This document shows positions 7,878 to 16,276 of a stretch of DNA of 27,296 bases, piece by piece. Source of the DNA: Oscillospiraceae bacterium (GTDB taxonomy: Bacteria; Bacillota; Clostridia; Oscillospirales; Ruminococcaceae); the NCBI GenBank assembly GCA_900768105.1, contig CAAGBQ010000075.1:1-27296 (forward strand), written 5' to 3'. The translations under genes and the position numbers were made by a program. The notes under the pieces are model-generated. The model was not told the DNA's origin. It ran no database searches and saw only the letters and a program-made list of their open reading frames with translations. Each line of letters opens with the position of its first letter. Position 1 is the first letter of the stretch.

Positions 7878-10118
7878 TTATCCGATATGGATTATATCGT
7901 GGTCGTCGTTTCCGCCGGAGGAACCGCCGTTGCCCCAATCTCCCCAACCGTTATCGTCCCAACCGCTCCAGCCGCCGTAACATTCGGTGCAGTTGCCGGG
8001 GATGTTGTCCTTTTTATACCATCCGGTGGCGGTGCTTGTGCAGGCATCGGTGGCAATGTCGCCGGAACGGGTGCAGTAAGCTTTTTGCACAACATTCGGG
8101 CTTACAGGGAAGTCCGCTTCCGGATTCATATACGGAACGATTTTTTGCATAACGCCTTTCCATATATACGGAGTGGGGTATTTGTTATAATAGATTTCCT
8201 GCATACTTTCGGAATAGCCGAGCCATACAACGCCGAGGTATTCCGGAGTCATTCCCACAAACCAAAGGTCGGTGTTGTCGGAAGCGGAACCGGTTTTGCC
8301 GGCGGTTTTTATGTTGTATGCGGAAAGGTTTGCCGCGGTACCGGTTCCGTAAGGGCCGCTTGTTACGCGCTGGCAAAGCTTATTGAGAATTGTTGCGGTT
8401 TCTGCGGAAACAACGCGTTCCGGAGAGGTGTTTGCTTTAAGCACCACCGCGCCGTCGCTGTCAAGAACCTCGGTATAGGAATGAGGCTTGATATAAAGTC
8501 CGCCGTTGCCTATCATCTGGTACGCTCCGGCAAGCTCCAGCGGAGAAACGCCGACGGTGAGGGAGCCGAGCGCCATAGGCGCAACGGCAACATCGTTGTT
8601 TTCGCCGGTATCCACAAGGGAGGTTATATGCAGCTTTTGAGTAAGGAAATCAAAAACCGCCCGCGGGGTGAGCATGGTAACAAGCTTTACCGGAATTGTG
8701 TTGATGGAGCGCTGAAGCGCTTCATCCACGGTTACATTGCCTTTATATCCGGCGTAATAGTTTACGGGCCAATCGCTTTTAAAGGTGGTTCCCTGATAGG
8801 TTTCCCCCGCTTTATAAACCGGTTCGTCGCAGATTATGGTGGAATAGGTGATAAGGTCGTTTTCCAAAGCGAGAGCATAGGAGGAAATCGGCTTTATGGT
8901 GGAGCCTATGTGCCGCTTTCCGGAGGAGGCGATATTAAACAGGCGCGAGCCTTCCTTTTCTCCTTTGCCACCGACTATTGCCACAATTTCTCCGTTGTAA
9001 TTTAGGATTACAAAGGCGGAATCCGGCTGAACCTCGTTGCGCATCTGCGGAAAGTTATCGGGATTTTCATAATATTCCTCAAGGGCGCTTTGAATGTTGT
9101 TATCCACGGTGGCATAAATGCGATAGCCGCCGCTGTAAAGCTCCTTTGACGCGGTTTCTTTATCCCAGCCGTATTCGTCCATAAGCCCTTTGATAACATC
9201 GTCGATTACATAGTCGATGAACCAGGACTGATATTTGCTTGCCTTTTTGTTGGAGGTTTGCCCCTTGGAGGTGACTATCGGAGCGGCTTTAAGGGCGTCC
9301 TTTTCCTCTTGGGTGATATAACCGAGCTTTTTCATCTCGTTAAGGACATATTCCCGACGCTCGTTGTTATTTTCCATATGGCCGAAGGGTTCGTAATAGC
9401 TTGGGTTATTGGTGATTGCAATAAGGCTTGCGCACTCGTTTACCGTAAGCTCCGAAACATCCTTGTCAAAATACATATTGGAAGCCGCCTGTACGCCGTA
9501 GGTGTTATAGCCGAAGGCTATAACATTCAGATATGCCTCAAGAATCTGCTTTTTTGAATATTTCTTTTCCATGGCAAGGGCATTGAAAATTTCTTTGACC
9601 TTTCGGTCGATTCTTACTTCGTTATGCCCCGTTGCATTTTTTATAAGCTGCTGGGTTATGGTGGAACCGCCGCCATCGGTGTTACCGGTAAGGAACTTTA
9701 CCGTTGCATAAATGGTACGGGTAAAATCCACGCCCTGATGCTGCCAAAAGCGCTTATCCTCCGCCGCCACCGTGGCGTCGATAAGATAGGAGGGCATTTC
9801 GTCATAATCCGCCCAGATAAGCTTTCCTTTTTCGCCGTAAAGCTTTGTATCCTCGGTATATTCGCCGGTATCGGGGTCTTTGGTATAGATTATGCTTGTG
9901 TAGTTAAGCTCAAGAGAATCAAGGTCGATGCCCTCGGCATCATCCACCATTCCGAGAACGACCGCGGCAAGCACGCAGCCTATAATACAGCCGCTTATAA
10001 TAAATACCGAAAGAACGGTGACAAGGGCGCGCCCAAAAAAGCGGAAAAAGCCCTTTACCGCTTTAAGCCATGCGGGAATTTCCTTTTGCGGGGCGCCGTC
10101 GTTTTTCTTTTTTGCCAT
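7878..10118 (-). CDS. Class A penicillin-binding protein (PBP1A-type transglycosylase/transpeptidase)
   Basis: Bifunctional peptidoglycan synthase at the cell membrane. The 746 residues comprise a basic cytoplasmic N-terminus, one membrane segment (about 31-57) and a GT51 transglycosylase domain. That domain has catalytic E120 in AAEDKRFWQHQGVD and GGGSTITQQLIKN near 149-161. The transpeptidase domain has the active serine S406 in STIKP, SIN at 471-473 and KTG at 608-610. The C-terminus ends in a Gly/Trp/Asp-rich tail of about 35 residues, probably disordered, as in several Gram-positive class A PBPs. GGGAGGATAGATAA precedes the ATG. It is transcribed as a single gene away from 10269, with a strong terminator at its end. 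Confidence 0.95.
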   Translation of the reverse strand: MAKKKNDGAPQKEIPAWLKAVKGFFRFFGRALVTVLSVFIISGCIIGCVLAAVVLGMVDDAEGIDLDSLELNYTSIIYTKDPDTGEYTEDTKLYGEKGKLIWADYDEMPSYLIDATVAAEDKRFWQHQGVDFTRTIYATVKFLTGNTDGGGSTITQQLIKNATGHNEVRIDRKVKEIFNALAMEKKYSKKQILEAYLNVIAFGYNTYGVQAASNMYFDKDVSELTVNECASLIAITNNPSYYEPFGHMENNNERREYVLNEMKKLGYITQEEKDALKAAPIVTSKGQTSNKKASKYQSWFIDYVIDDVIKGLMDEYGWDKETASKELYSGGYRIYATVDNNIQSALEEYYENPDNFPQMRNEVQPDSAFVILNYNGEIVAIVGGKGEKEGSRLFNIASSGKRHIGSTIKPISSYALALENDLITYSTIICDEPVYKAGETYQGTTFKSDWPVNYYAGYKGNVTVDEALQRSINTIPVKLVTMLTPRAVFDFLTQKLHITSLVDTGENNDVAVAPMALGSLTVGVSPLELAGAYQMIGNGGLYIKPHSYTEVLDSDGAVVLKANTSPERVVSAETATILNKLCQRVTSGPYGTGTAANLSAYNIKTAGKTGSASDNTDLWFVGMTPEYLGVVWLGYSESMQEIYYNKYPTPYIWKGVMQKIVPYMNPEADFPVSPNVVQKAYCTRSGDIATDACTSTATGWYKKDNIPGNCTECYGGWSGWDDNGWGDWGNGGSSGGNDDHDIIHIG

Positions 10119-10184
10119 TTATCTATCCTCCCTCTTTTTTTGCGGGAATTATTTTGGGGGTCAAAATTCAGTCCTATACTATGT

Positions 10185-10193
10185 ATTATAGCA
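10185..10193 (-). promoter_or_regulatory. Possible extended -10 promoter for the PBP gene
   Basis: On the - strand TGCTATAAT fits an extended -10 element (TATAAT at 10190-10185), about 67 bases before the PBP start. I see no good -35. The same 138-base gap must also hold the promoter of the divergent gene at 10269; a TATACT at 10175-10180 on the + strand is a weak candidate. Confidence 0.4.
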
Positions 10194-10268
10194 AGACTGA
10201 TGATTATTTGGTGAATTGTCTGTTAAAAATAACAAAGTAATATTTTTTTAACGGAGGTGTTTGTCCTT

Positions 10269-10607
10269 TTGGAACACACGCTTGCCATAACTGCGGCGGC
10301 GCTTCTTTTGGTTGCGGCGCTTGTGCTTTCCGTTTTTGCTCTTTCGGGCTTTTTTGAGGGCGAAGCGCCGGAGGACGCTTCGCAAAGCGGCGTTTTTTTC
10401 GGCGGGGACGCCGAAAAAACGCCCATGCGCCTTGGAATATACCGCGGTTACCTTGCACTTTTTGTCGGAACGGAGGAAACGCCGTATGAAACCTATGATG
10501 TAATGGCGCGCACCCTTCCGGAAGCGGACCGCGCGCGGCTTGTTGCCGGAATTCCCGTTGAAAGCGAAGAGGAGCTTCGCCGCCTTTTGGAGGATTTTAC
10601 ATCATAG
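10269..10607 (+). CDS. Small membrane-anchored protein, possibly with a BofC-C-terminal-like domain
   Basis: About 112 residues from a TTG start at 10269, chosen because GGAGGTG ends 9 bases before it. The GTG at 10257 overlaps that ribosome binding site and is less likely. It has one hydrophobic helix near residues 5-28, a linker (about 30-55) and a compact C-terminal part. That part runs LGIYRGYLALF...PYETYDVMARTLPEADRARLVAGIPVESEEELRRLLEDFTS, of which I rely on LP..D...L..GI...SEEEL..LLEDF. The pattern recalls the BofC C-terminal domain found in small spore-former proteins. That is a family memory, not a search result, so the function is left open. It is divergent from the PBP gene and convergent with rpoD. 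Confidence 0.7.
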   Translation: MEHTLAITAAALLLVAALVLSVFALSGFFEGEAPEDASQSGVFFGGDAEKTPMRLGIYRGYLALFVGTEETPYETYDVMARTLPEADRARLVAGIPVESEEELRRLLEDFTS

Positions 10608-10655
10608 TGCAAAAGCCTCTCCCCGCTTCCTTTGTGCTTGCGCGGCGGCAACGGA

Positions 10656-10735
10656 GAGCGAATCTCGGCTCCCCTTACACAGGGGAGCCGAGATTCGCTC
10701 TACACCCCCGCGGCGCAAACCTACGCAGGGAGGAA
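10656..10735. repeat. Perfect 19-bp inverted pair of the ACAGGGGAGCCGAG repeat module
   Basis: The arms 10656-10674 and 10682-10700 are exact reverse complements (GAGCGAATCTCGGCTCCCC and its partner) around the loop TTACACA. It lies between convergent genes (10269 gene and rpoD). There is no T tract, so it is not a standard terminator, but such a stem could still block transcription from both sides. The same module occurs singly at 134, 4745, 7780 and 12085. Confidence 0.85.
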
Positions 10736-10749
10736 AGGAACGCGCGCAA

Positions 10750-11847
10750 TCAGTCAATAAAATCCTTGAGCTTTTTGCTGCGGCTTGGGTGGCGAAGCTT
10801 GCGCAGGGCCTTTGCTTCAATTTGGCGGATGCGTTCACGGGTTACATTAAACTCCTTGCCGACCTCCTCAAGGGTGCGCGGGCGGCCGTCGTCAAGGCCA
10901 AAGCGAAGGCGAAGAACCTTTTCTTCCCTTGGGGTGAGGGTTTTAAGCACCTCGGCAAGCTGTTCTTTGAGAAGAGTGTGGGAAGCGGCGTCCGCCGGAG
11001 CCGGCGCGTCCTCGTCCGGAATAAAATCGCCGAGATGGCTGTCCTCCTCCTCGCCGATAGGCGTTTCAAGAGAAACCGGCTCCTGCGCAACGCGCATAAT
11101 TTCGCGCACCTTATCAACGGACATATCAAGCTCCTTTGCAATTTCCTCCGCGGTGGGTTCTCTGCCGTTTTGGTGGAGAAGCTGGGAGCTTACTTTTTTT
11201 ACCTTATTTATGGTTTCCACCATATGCACGGGAATACGAATAGTTCTTGCCTGGTCGGCAATGGCGCGGGTGATTGCCTGGCGAATCCACCAGGTTGCGT
11301 ATGTGGAAAATTTAAAGCCCTTTGTGTGGTCAAATTTTTCAACCGCCTTGATAAGGCCGAGGTTTCCCTCCTGAATAAGGTCAAGGAACTGCATTCCGCG
11401 GCCGACATAGCGCTTTGCAATGCTTACAACAAGGCGGAGGTTCGCTTCGGAAAGGCGCTTTCTTGCCTTTGCGGCGTCAACGGGGTCGTCGCTGTTCATC
11501 CTTTCGGCAAGGCTTATTTCCTCATCGGCGGTAAGAAGCGGAACGCGGCCGATTTCTTTAAGATAGACCTTTACCGGGTCGTCGATGCTTATGCCTTCGA
11601 TTATTGTGCCGTCCTCGTCGATTTCGTCCTTTTCTATGTCGGAAAGGTCAAAATCAATGTCCGTAGGCGGAGTAAAATCCTCAACAATCTCTATGCCGTT
11701 GCTTTCAAGCATGTCATAAAGCTTGTCCACCTGTGACACATCAAAGTCCATTTCTTCAATAAAATCGGTAATTTCCTTTGTGGTCAATTTTCCGTTTGCT
11801 TTGCCGTTTTCGATAAGCTCGGCAAGGCCGTTTTTCTTTTCTGTCAT
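10750..11847 (-). CDS. rpoD: Primary RNA polymerase sigma factor (sigma-A / RpoD)
   Basis: Directs RNA polymerase to housekeeping promoters. The 365-residue length is normal for Gram-positive sigma-A. There is a short region 1.1 (residues 1-55), and region 1.2 has DPVKVYLKEIGRVPLL. Region 2 has ANLRLVVSIAKRYVGRGM, LDLIQEGNLGL and FKFSTYATWWIRQAI. Region 4 has PREEKVLRLRFGL and the helix-turn-helix VTRERIRQIEAKALRKLR. The start at 11847 follows AGGGGGAATTGAA. A 76-residue upstream extension is open only because the reading frame runs through repeat copy 6, and it is rejected. It lies downstream of dnaG in the usual dgt-dnaG-rpoD order. Confidence 0.97.
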   Translation of the reverse strand: MTEKKNGLAELIENGKANGKLTTKEITDFIEEMDFDVSQVDKLYDMLESNGIEIVEDFTPPTDIDFDLSDIEKDEIDEDGTIIEGISIDDPVKVYLKEIGRVPLLTADEEISLAERMNSDDPVDAAKARKRLSEANLRLVVSIAKRYVGRGMQFLDLIQEGNLGLIKAVEKFDHTKGFKFSTYATWWIRQAITRAIADQARTIRIPVHMVETINKVKKVSSQLLHQNGREPTAEEIAKELDMSVDKVREIMRVAQEPVSLETPIGEEEDSHLGDFIPDEDAPAPADAASHTLLKEQLAEVLKTLTPREEKVLRLRFGLDDGRPRTLEEVGKEFNVTRERIRQIEAKALRKLRHPSRSKKLKDFID

Positions 11848-11929
11848 TTCAATTCCCCCTGAAAAATGTGCTTTTTTTGACTTTATGTAAATTTTTTTAA
11901 TGACTGTTTTGTATGAATGCGGCTTCGCC

Positions 11930-12126
11930 GCGTAGGGTTTTCGCCGCGGCAATGGCGGGCAAGCCTTCACCAACGGGGGAGGGGGATTTTGTTTTCGGTT
12001 TATCCGAAAACAAAAGACGGATGAGGGTCGCCCGCCGCAGGCGGGCGTAACTTCTGCCGCTTCGCACCGCGTCAATGGAGAGCGTTTCTCGGCTCCCCTG
12101 TGTAAGGAGAGGCGAGATTCGCGCTT
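11930..12126 (-). repeat. Modular intergenic repeat, copy 6, inside the dnaG-rpoD interval
   Basis: Fills most of the 285 bases between dnaG and rpoD. It carries AAGCCTTCACC-AACGGGGGAGG (a damaged form of the hairpin), then TTTTGTTTTCGG-TTTAT-CCGAAAACAAAA (11987-12015, perfect 12 bp), GACGGATGAGG and the GC hairpin. The TCTCGGCTCCCCTGTGTAAGG module follows, with an imperfect inverted partner. The stem is the same as in copy 7. Confidence 0.88.
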
Positions 12127-12132
12127 GCTTTT

Positions 12133-13890
12133 CTACTTCCCCGCTTTTTCCCGACGCATTTTTTCAATATAGGCGGAAAGCTCCGCGCCGGAAAGGTCGG
12201 CGATTTCGGCGTCGGTCTTTTTTTCACGCAGCTTTTTCATAACCGCCGCGGCGTCAAGGGCGTCCGCTTCGGTATAGTGGCTTTCCCGCGCGGAGGTAAA
12301 AAGCCGCGCGATTACATTTTGCTCCTCCAAAGAAAAATCCTCGCCGAAAGAGGAAAGCGAAAGCTCGTAGCCCGCCGCGGCGGCGTCAGCCGCACTCTCA
12401 AAAATGCGCCTGTAAAGGGCGCAGACAAAATCTTCGCCGGAGATTTTTCCGGAAAGGGATTTAAAAGCTTCCGGATTGCGCAGCGCCGCGCCCAAAAGGC
12501 GCTCCTCCGCCGCGGCGGCGGCAGGGTTTTTCAGCTTTTCCGGAATTATATTCGCATACGCCGTGCGAACCGCCGGCGCGGCAACGGAGCGGAAATTTTC
12601 CGCCTTTGCCCTGCGGCGGAGCTTCGCCGTAACTTGAGCGAGAATCCCCTCTTTGGCCGTGCCGTAATCCTCCGCAAGCTTTGCTGCCCAAATTTCCCGC
12701 TCCAGCGGGTTTTTCATCTCCGCAAGAAGATTTACCGCTTCTTTAAGCGCCATAATCTTGCCTTCGGGCGTATCCGTTTCATATTTTGCGCCGATTTTGT
12801 CAAGCTCATACTCAACGGCGCCGGTGGAGCCTTCAATAAGCTGTTTAAAACGCGCCCCGCCGTATTTTTTTATAAATTCGTCCGGGTCCTTTGCGCCGGT
12901 AATGGAAAGCACGCGGCTGCGGATTCCCGCTTCATCCAAAAGCCCGATTGCGCGGCGGGTAGCCTTTTGACCCGCTTCGTCGGAATCATAGGCAAGCACG
13001 GCTTCATCGGTATAAGCCGCCGCAAGGCGGCACTGGTCGCTTGTAAGAGAGGTGCCGAGGGACGCCACCGCCTGGGTAAAGCCCGCCTGGTGCATGGCGA
13101 TTACATCCATATAGCCTTCGCAAAGAATAAGGTACGGCATTTTGCCGTTTTTCTTTGCAAAATTAAGGGCAAAAAGGTTTTTTGTCTTTTTGAATACCGG
13201 AGTATCCGGCGAATTGTAATATTTCGGGCCGTCGCCGGTCATTTTTCTTCCGCCGAAGCCGATTACATTGCCGCGCAGGTCGATTATCGGGAACATGACC
13301 CTGTCGCGGAAAACATCGTAATATCCGCCGTTTTTTCCGCGGCGGGAAAGGCAGGCGGCTTCCATCTCTTCATAGTTATAGCCTTTTTTTGCAAGCATAT
13401 CCGTAAGGGCGCTCCATTGCGCGGGGGCATAGCCCAAACCGAAATGCTTTATTGTTTTCGGCAAAAGCCCCCGCCCGAGAAGATAGCGCAGGGCGGCTTC
13501 GCCCTGCGGTTCGATAAGCCGGTCGTAATAAAACCGCGCCGCTTCGCGGTTCATTTCAAGAATTCGGGTTTTAAGCTTTGCGGTGCGGTCCTCGGCGGCG
13601 TCCTCCGGAACGGTCATTCCGGCGCGTTGGGCAAGGAGCTTTATGGCTTCCACATATTCAAGATTTTCTATTCTGCGGATAAAGCCGATGGCGTCGCCGC
13701 CGGCTCCGCAGCCGAAGCAGTAAAAGGACTGGCTTTCCGGATAAACGGTGAAGGAGCCTGTTTTTTCCGAATGGAACGGGCAAAGCCCCACCAAAATGCG
13801 CCCGCGGCGCTTTAGCTGTACATATGATGATATTACGCTTTCAATATCGCAGTGCATTTTAAGCTCTTCAATAAAGCTTTGCGGAATCAT
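12133..13890 (-). CDS. dnaG: DNA primase
   Basis: Makes RNA primers at the replication fork, working with the replicative helicase. The 585 residues have the usual bacterial plan. A CHC2 zinc-binding domain has C37, H40, C58 and C61. The catalytic core has a TOPRIM domain with E258 in CEGYMD and the DxD pair D302/D304 in AYDSDEAG. The C-terminal part, from about 430, would be the helicase-binding region and is more variable. The start follows AAAGGAGGTAATTTT. It is 38 bases downstream of dgt and upstream of rpoD, so the three probably share transcripts. Confidence 0.97.
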   Translation of the reverse strand: MIPQSFIEELKMHCDIESVISSYVQLKRRGRILVGLCPFHSEKTGSFTVYPESQSFYCFGCGAGGDAIGFIRRIENLEYVEAIKLLAQRAGMTVPEDAAEDRTAKLKTRILEMNREAARFYYDRLIEPQGEAALRYLLGRGLLPKTIKHFGLGYAPAQWSALTDMLAKKGYNYEEMEAACLSRRGKNGGYYDVFRDRVMFPIIDLRGNVIGFGGRKMTGDGPKYYNSPDTPVFKKTKNLFALNFAKKNGKMPYLILCEGYMDVIAMHQAGFTQAVASLGTSLTSDQCRLAAAYTDEAVLAYDSDEAGQKATRRAIGLLDEAGIRSRVLSITGAKDPDEFIKKYGGARFKQLIEGSTGAVEYELDKIGAKYETDTPEGKIMALKEAVNLLAEMKNPLEREIWAAKLAEDYGTAKEGILAQVTAKLRRRAKAENFRSVAAPAVRTAYANIIPEKLKNPAAAAAEERLLGAALRNPEAFKSLSGKISGEDFVCALYRRIFESAADAAAAGYELSLSSFGEDFSLEEQNVIARLFTSARESHYTEADALDAAAVMKKLREKKTDAEIADLSGAELSAYIEKMRREKAGK

Positions 13891-13928
13891 AAAATTACCT
13901 CCTTTCCTAATGATGCGGATATAAAGCT

Positions 13929-14927
13929 TTATTCCCTGCTCCAGCCCTTCGGAACAAAAAAGTCGTTATAAAGCTTTATGGCATAGCGGTCGCTCATGCC
14001 GCTTATATAGTCGCAAACCGCGCGGTCAAGGCCGTCCTTCATGGCAATTGCCTGATATTCCGTGGGCATTGCGCCGGGATTTTCAAGGAAAAATTCATAA
14101 AGGGAGATAACAAGGTTTTCCGCCTTTTTCTCCTGGGATTTTGCAATGGGGTTTGTATAAACAGCCTCGAACATAAAGTCCTCCAAAAGGCGCGCGGCGT
14201 CCTCCACCTCCGGATCCATGGCGATTTCCTCGCCGCTGTTTTCAATAACGGAGGTCACCATTTTTGCAAGGCGCTCCGTCGCGCCCTCTCCAAGCACGGC
14301 CTTCACCTCCGGCGGAACGGAATCCTCCGAAAGAACTCCGGCGCGGACCGCGTCCTCAAAATCGTGGTGGGCAAAGGCAAAATGGTCCGCAAGTTTTACA
14401 AGCTGCCCTTCCTGCGTTGCGGCAAGTGGACCTTTTGTGTGGCGGAGAATGCCGTCGCGGACTTCCCATGTAAGGTCAAGCCCTTCGCCGTCGCGTTCCA
14501 GTTCGTCCACCACGCGAAGGCTTTGCTCGTAATGGCGAAAGCCGCCGGGGCACACGCTGTTCAGGGCGCGTTCGCCCGCATGGCCGAAAGGCGTATGCCC
14601 AAGGTCGTGGCCGAGGGCGATTGCCTCCGTAAGATTTTCATTCAGGCGAAGGGCAACCGCCATGGTGCGGGCAATTTGGGCAACCTCCAGCGTATGGGTA
14701 AGGCGGGTGCGGTAATGGTCGCCCTCCGGACTTAAAAACACCTGGGTTTTGTGCATAAGGCGGCGGAAGGATTTGCAGTGGATTATGCGGTCGCGGTCGC
14801 GCTGAAAATCCGTGCGGATACCGTCGGAGGGAAGGGGCTTTGCCCTTCCGCGGCTTTCCGCGGAAAGCGCCGCATATGGCGAAAGGGTTGCGCGTTCGCG
14901 CTGTTCACATTCTTCACGAAGATTCAT
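13929..14927 (-). CDS. dgt: Deoxyguanosine triphosphate triphosphohydrolase-like protein (HD domain)
   Basis: Predicted to hydrolyse a dNTP to the deoxynucleoside and triphosphate. The 332 residues include the family signature CKSFRRLMHKTQVF (51-64) and the HD metal-binding set: H78 in RLTHTLEVAQIART, H107-D108 in GHDLGHTPFGH, and a later Asp. The length fits the short Gram-positive Dgt type-2 group rather than the roughly 500-residue E. coli Dgt. AAGGAGGACGGAAA precedes the ATG. It is the first gene of the dgt-dnaG-rpoD cluster, an arrangement common in Clostridia. The dNTP preference cannot be told from sequence. Confidence 0.93.
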   Translation of the reverse strand: MNLREECEQRERATLSPYAALSAESRGRAKPLPSDGIRTDFQRDRDRIIHCKSFRRLMHKTQVFLSPEGDHYRTRLTHTLEVAQIARTMAVALRLNENLTEAIALGHDLGHTPFGHAGERALNSVCPGGFRHYEQSLRVVDELERDGEGLDLTWEVRDGILRHTKGPLAATQEGQLVKLADHFAFAHHDFEDAVRAGVLSEDSVPPEVKAVLGEGATERLAKMVTSVIENSGEEIAMDPEVEDAARLLEDFMFEAVYTNPIAKSQEKKAENLVISLYEFFLENPGAMPTEYQAIAMKDGLDRAVCDYISGMSDRYAIKLYNDFFVPKGWSRE

Positions 14928-15491
14928 TTTCCGTCCTCCTTCGTCAAAATATCTTACATAATATATATACGCAAAAAAATTAAAAAAGCCTTTATTTTTT
15001 TTGAAATTTTTCGAACTTTTTGAGTGTAAAAAGCAAAGATATTATGTGGGCATAAACACTAAAGCTGTACAAGCTATCAAGCTATAATATATTGTGAATA
15101 TTTTGTAAACAATGCAAAATGCATGTTGCACTTTTGCTATTTTAGGGTCTATATAATTGAAATGCTTTTGAAGCTATATGCAGTAAAATAGACATCATTC
15201 GTCATTATATACAAAAATAATATAGTAAAGTTGTTTATCGTGTTAATTGAAAAAATTTTATAACCGTTGTACAATGATTTTAGAAAAAAGATTACATAAA
15301 TATGAAATATAATAATTGAAGTTTAATGCTTCCAATTTACCTTCCGGCATAGCAAACAGAAAGCAAGCATATTGCTTTAGAATAGTAAGCGCAGCCAAAA
15401 CACAACACTTGTAAAAAAAGATTTGAGGTGAGTCCAATGGGCCAAGAAAATTTTCTTTTCATCTTACTATATGTGATGGGAGTGGTTTCTA
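14928..15491. other. AT-rich intergenic region between divergent dgt and the lipoprotein gene
   Basis: About 560 bases, far richer in A and T than the flanking genes. The dgt promoter must lie at its left end; TATTAT on the - strand at 14958-14963 is a weak candidate. A good + strand promoter is at 15247-15275. The rest has no clear gene, apart from a doubtful small reading frame at 15437-15574. Confidence 0.6.
15247..15275 (+). promoter_or_regulatory. Sigma-A-type promoter for the AT-rich islet
   Basis: TTGAAA (15247-15252) and TACAAT (15270-15275) have a 17-base spacer. Transcription would start near 15282 and give a leader of about 210 bases before the TTG start at 15492. Confidence 0.55.
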
Positions 15492-15574
15492 TTGAAAGCT
15501 TTACTAAAAATTTTATCTGTGTTTGTTTTCATCGCAGTTTTAGCATCATGCAGCATACCTCGCGGCGATGCTAA
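15437..15574 (+). CDS. Doubtful small reading frame upstream of the lipoprotein gene
   Basis: ATG at 15437 follows GAGGTG with 6-base spacing and reads 45 codons, starting MGQENFLFILLYVMGVV. It overlaps the lipoprotein gene start in another frame. The first 17 residues are hydrophobic. It could be a leader peptide whose translation affects the next gene, or chance. The ribosome binding site is its only support. Confidence 0.25.
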   Translation: MGQENFLFILLYVMGVVSIESFTKNFICVCFHRSFSIMQHTSRRC

Positions 15575-16244
15575 TTCGCAAGTGAATGAAAGCAGCACTT
15601 CATCCGATTTGGCGCAATCATCCTCTGATTCCGACAGCAAGACAAGCTCCGAATATGAGAATTATTTTTCTCAAGAACATCCATACGAAGATTTGTCCTT
15701 GGTATCTGAAGAAAGCAAACAAAATGCTGTCATCATTGAAGATAATGGTGATTTGGCGGTTGTTCCTTTCGACGATTTTAAGAACAAGAACTTCGACAAC
15801 AAAACTGTTTTGTTCGACAAGGAAGCGGTTATCAATTATGATGTCGTAAACGACAAAATCTTTTTCGTCACTGCATCGAATGTCATATACGAAACCGATT
15901 TTCGTGGTGAAAACACCGACAAAATATTTGAATTTGAATCCAAAGATAATCCGAATGTCAAAAATTTCTTTGCAAACGATTCTTTGATTTGGTTCAGTTT
16001 AGAGCATACGGTCTATCGGCTGTATGTTCCGGATAAAAAGCTGGATGAACTTTACACCAATGAAGATATGGTTTCATTTCAGCCGATATCGAATTATTCC
16101 ATAAAATATTCTGTTTATTCGCAGCAGTATAAAGATTTTATAGCAGCCGGAAACGACCCTGACGATGTGTTTTTCTCAGAGTGTGATTACTATGTGTTCA
16201 ACTCACAAACGCGGGAATCTACACCCGCCAGTCAATCTGACTAA
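15492..16244 (+). CDS. Predicted lipoprotein with propeller-like repeats
   Basis: 250 residues from a TTG at 15492, preceded by GGGAG. A lipoprotein signal peptide ends in LASC (C20), followed by a Ser/Asp-rich linker (about 25-55). The mature part has repeated short strands such as NDKIFFVTASNVIYETDFRGENTD, whose pattern (visible in KIFF, VIYETDFRGEN and TVYRLYVPDKK) recalls DUF5050-type or other beta-propeller blades. The function is unknown. Codon use is AT-rich and unlike the neighbours. Residues about 78-150 align with the next gene (DNGDL..VPF, NKTVLF, IYETDFRGEN against ESGNL..MPF, NKVILF, IYRADLNGEN), so the two are paralogues. Confidence 0.75.
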   Translation: MKALLKILSVFVFIAVLASCSIPRGDANSQVNESSTSSDLAQSSSDSDSKTSSEYENYFSQEHPYEDLSLVSEESKQNAVIIEDNGDLAVVPFDDFKNKNFDNKTVLFDKEAVINYDVVNDKIFFVTASNVIYETDFRGENTDKIFEFESKDNPNVKNFFANDSLIWFSLEHTVYRLYVPDKKLDELYTNEDMVSFQPISNYSIKYSVYSQQYKDFIAAGNDPDDVFFSECDYYVFNSQTRESTPASQSD

Positions 16245-16276
16245 ACAAGAAAGTTAACTTGAAAGGATGTGTAAAT

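Noticed and set aside
7839..9005. A 388-codon + strand open frame across the PBP gene
   Set aside because: Antisense to the transpeptidase half of the PBP. It starts inside the PBP terminator and has a Gly/Val/Ala-rich composition typical of antisense frames here.
11848..12075. N-terminal extension of RpoD by 76 residues
   Set aside because: The extra codons run through repeat copy 6, and the family start MTEKKN has its own AGGGGG ribosome binding site.
12277..13815. A 512-codon + strand open frame opposite dnaG
   Set aside because: The primase on the other strand has every expected motif. This frame is basic and low in sense, so it is a shadow.
15102..15115. TTGTAAACAATGC shared between the islet upstream region and the lipoprotein leaders (19317, 19979)
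   Set aside because: A 13-base AT-rich match is expected by chance in 27 kb. The two lipoprotein copies are explained by their own duplication.
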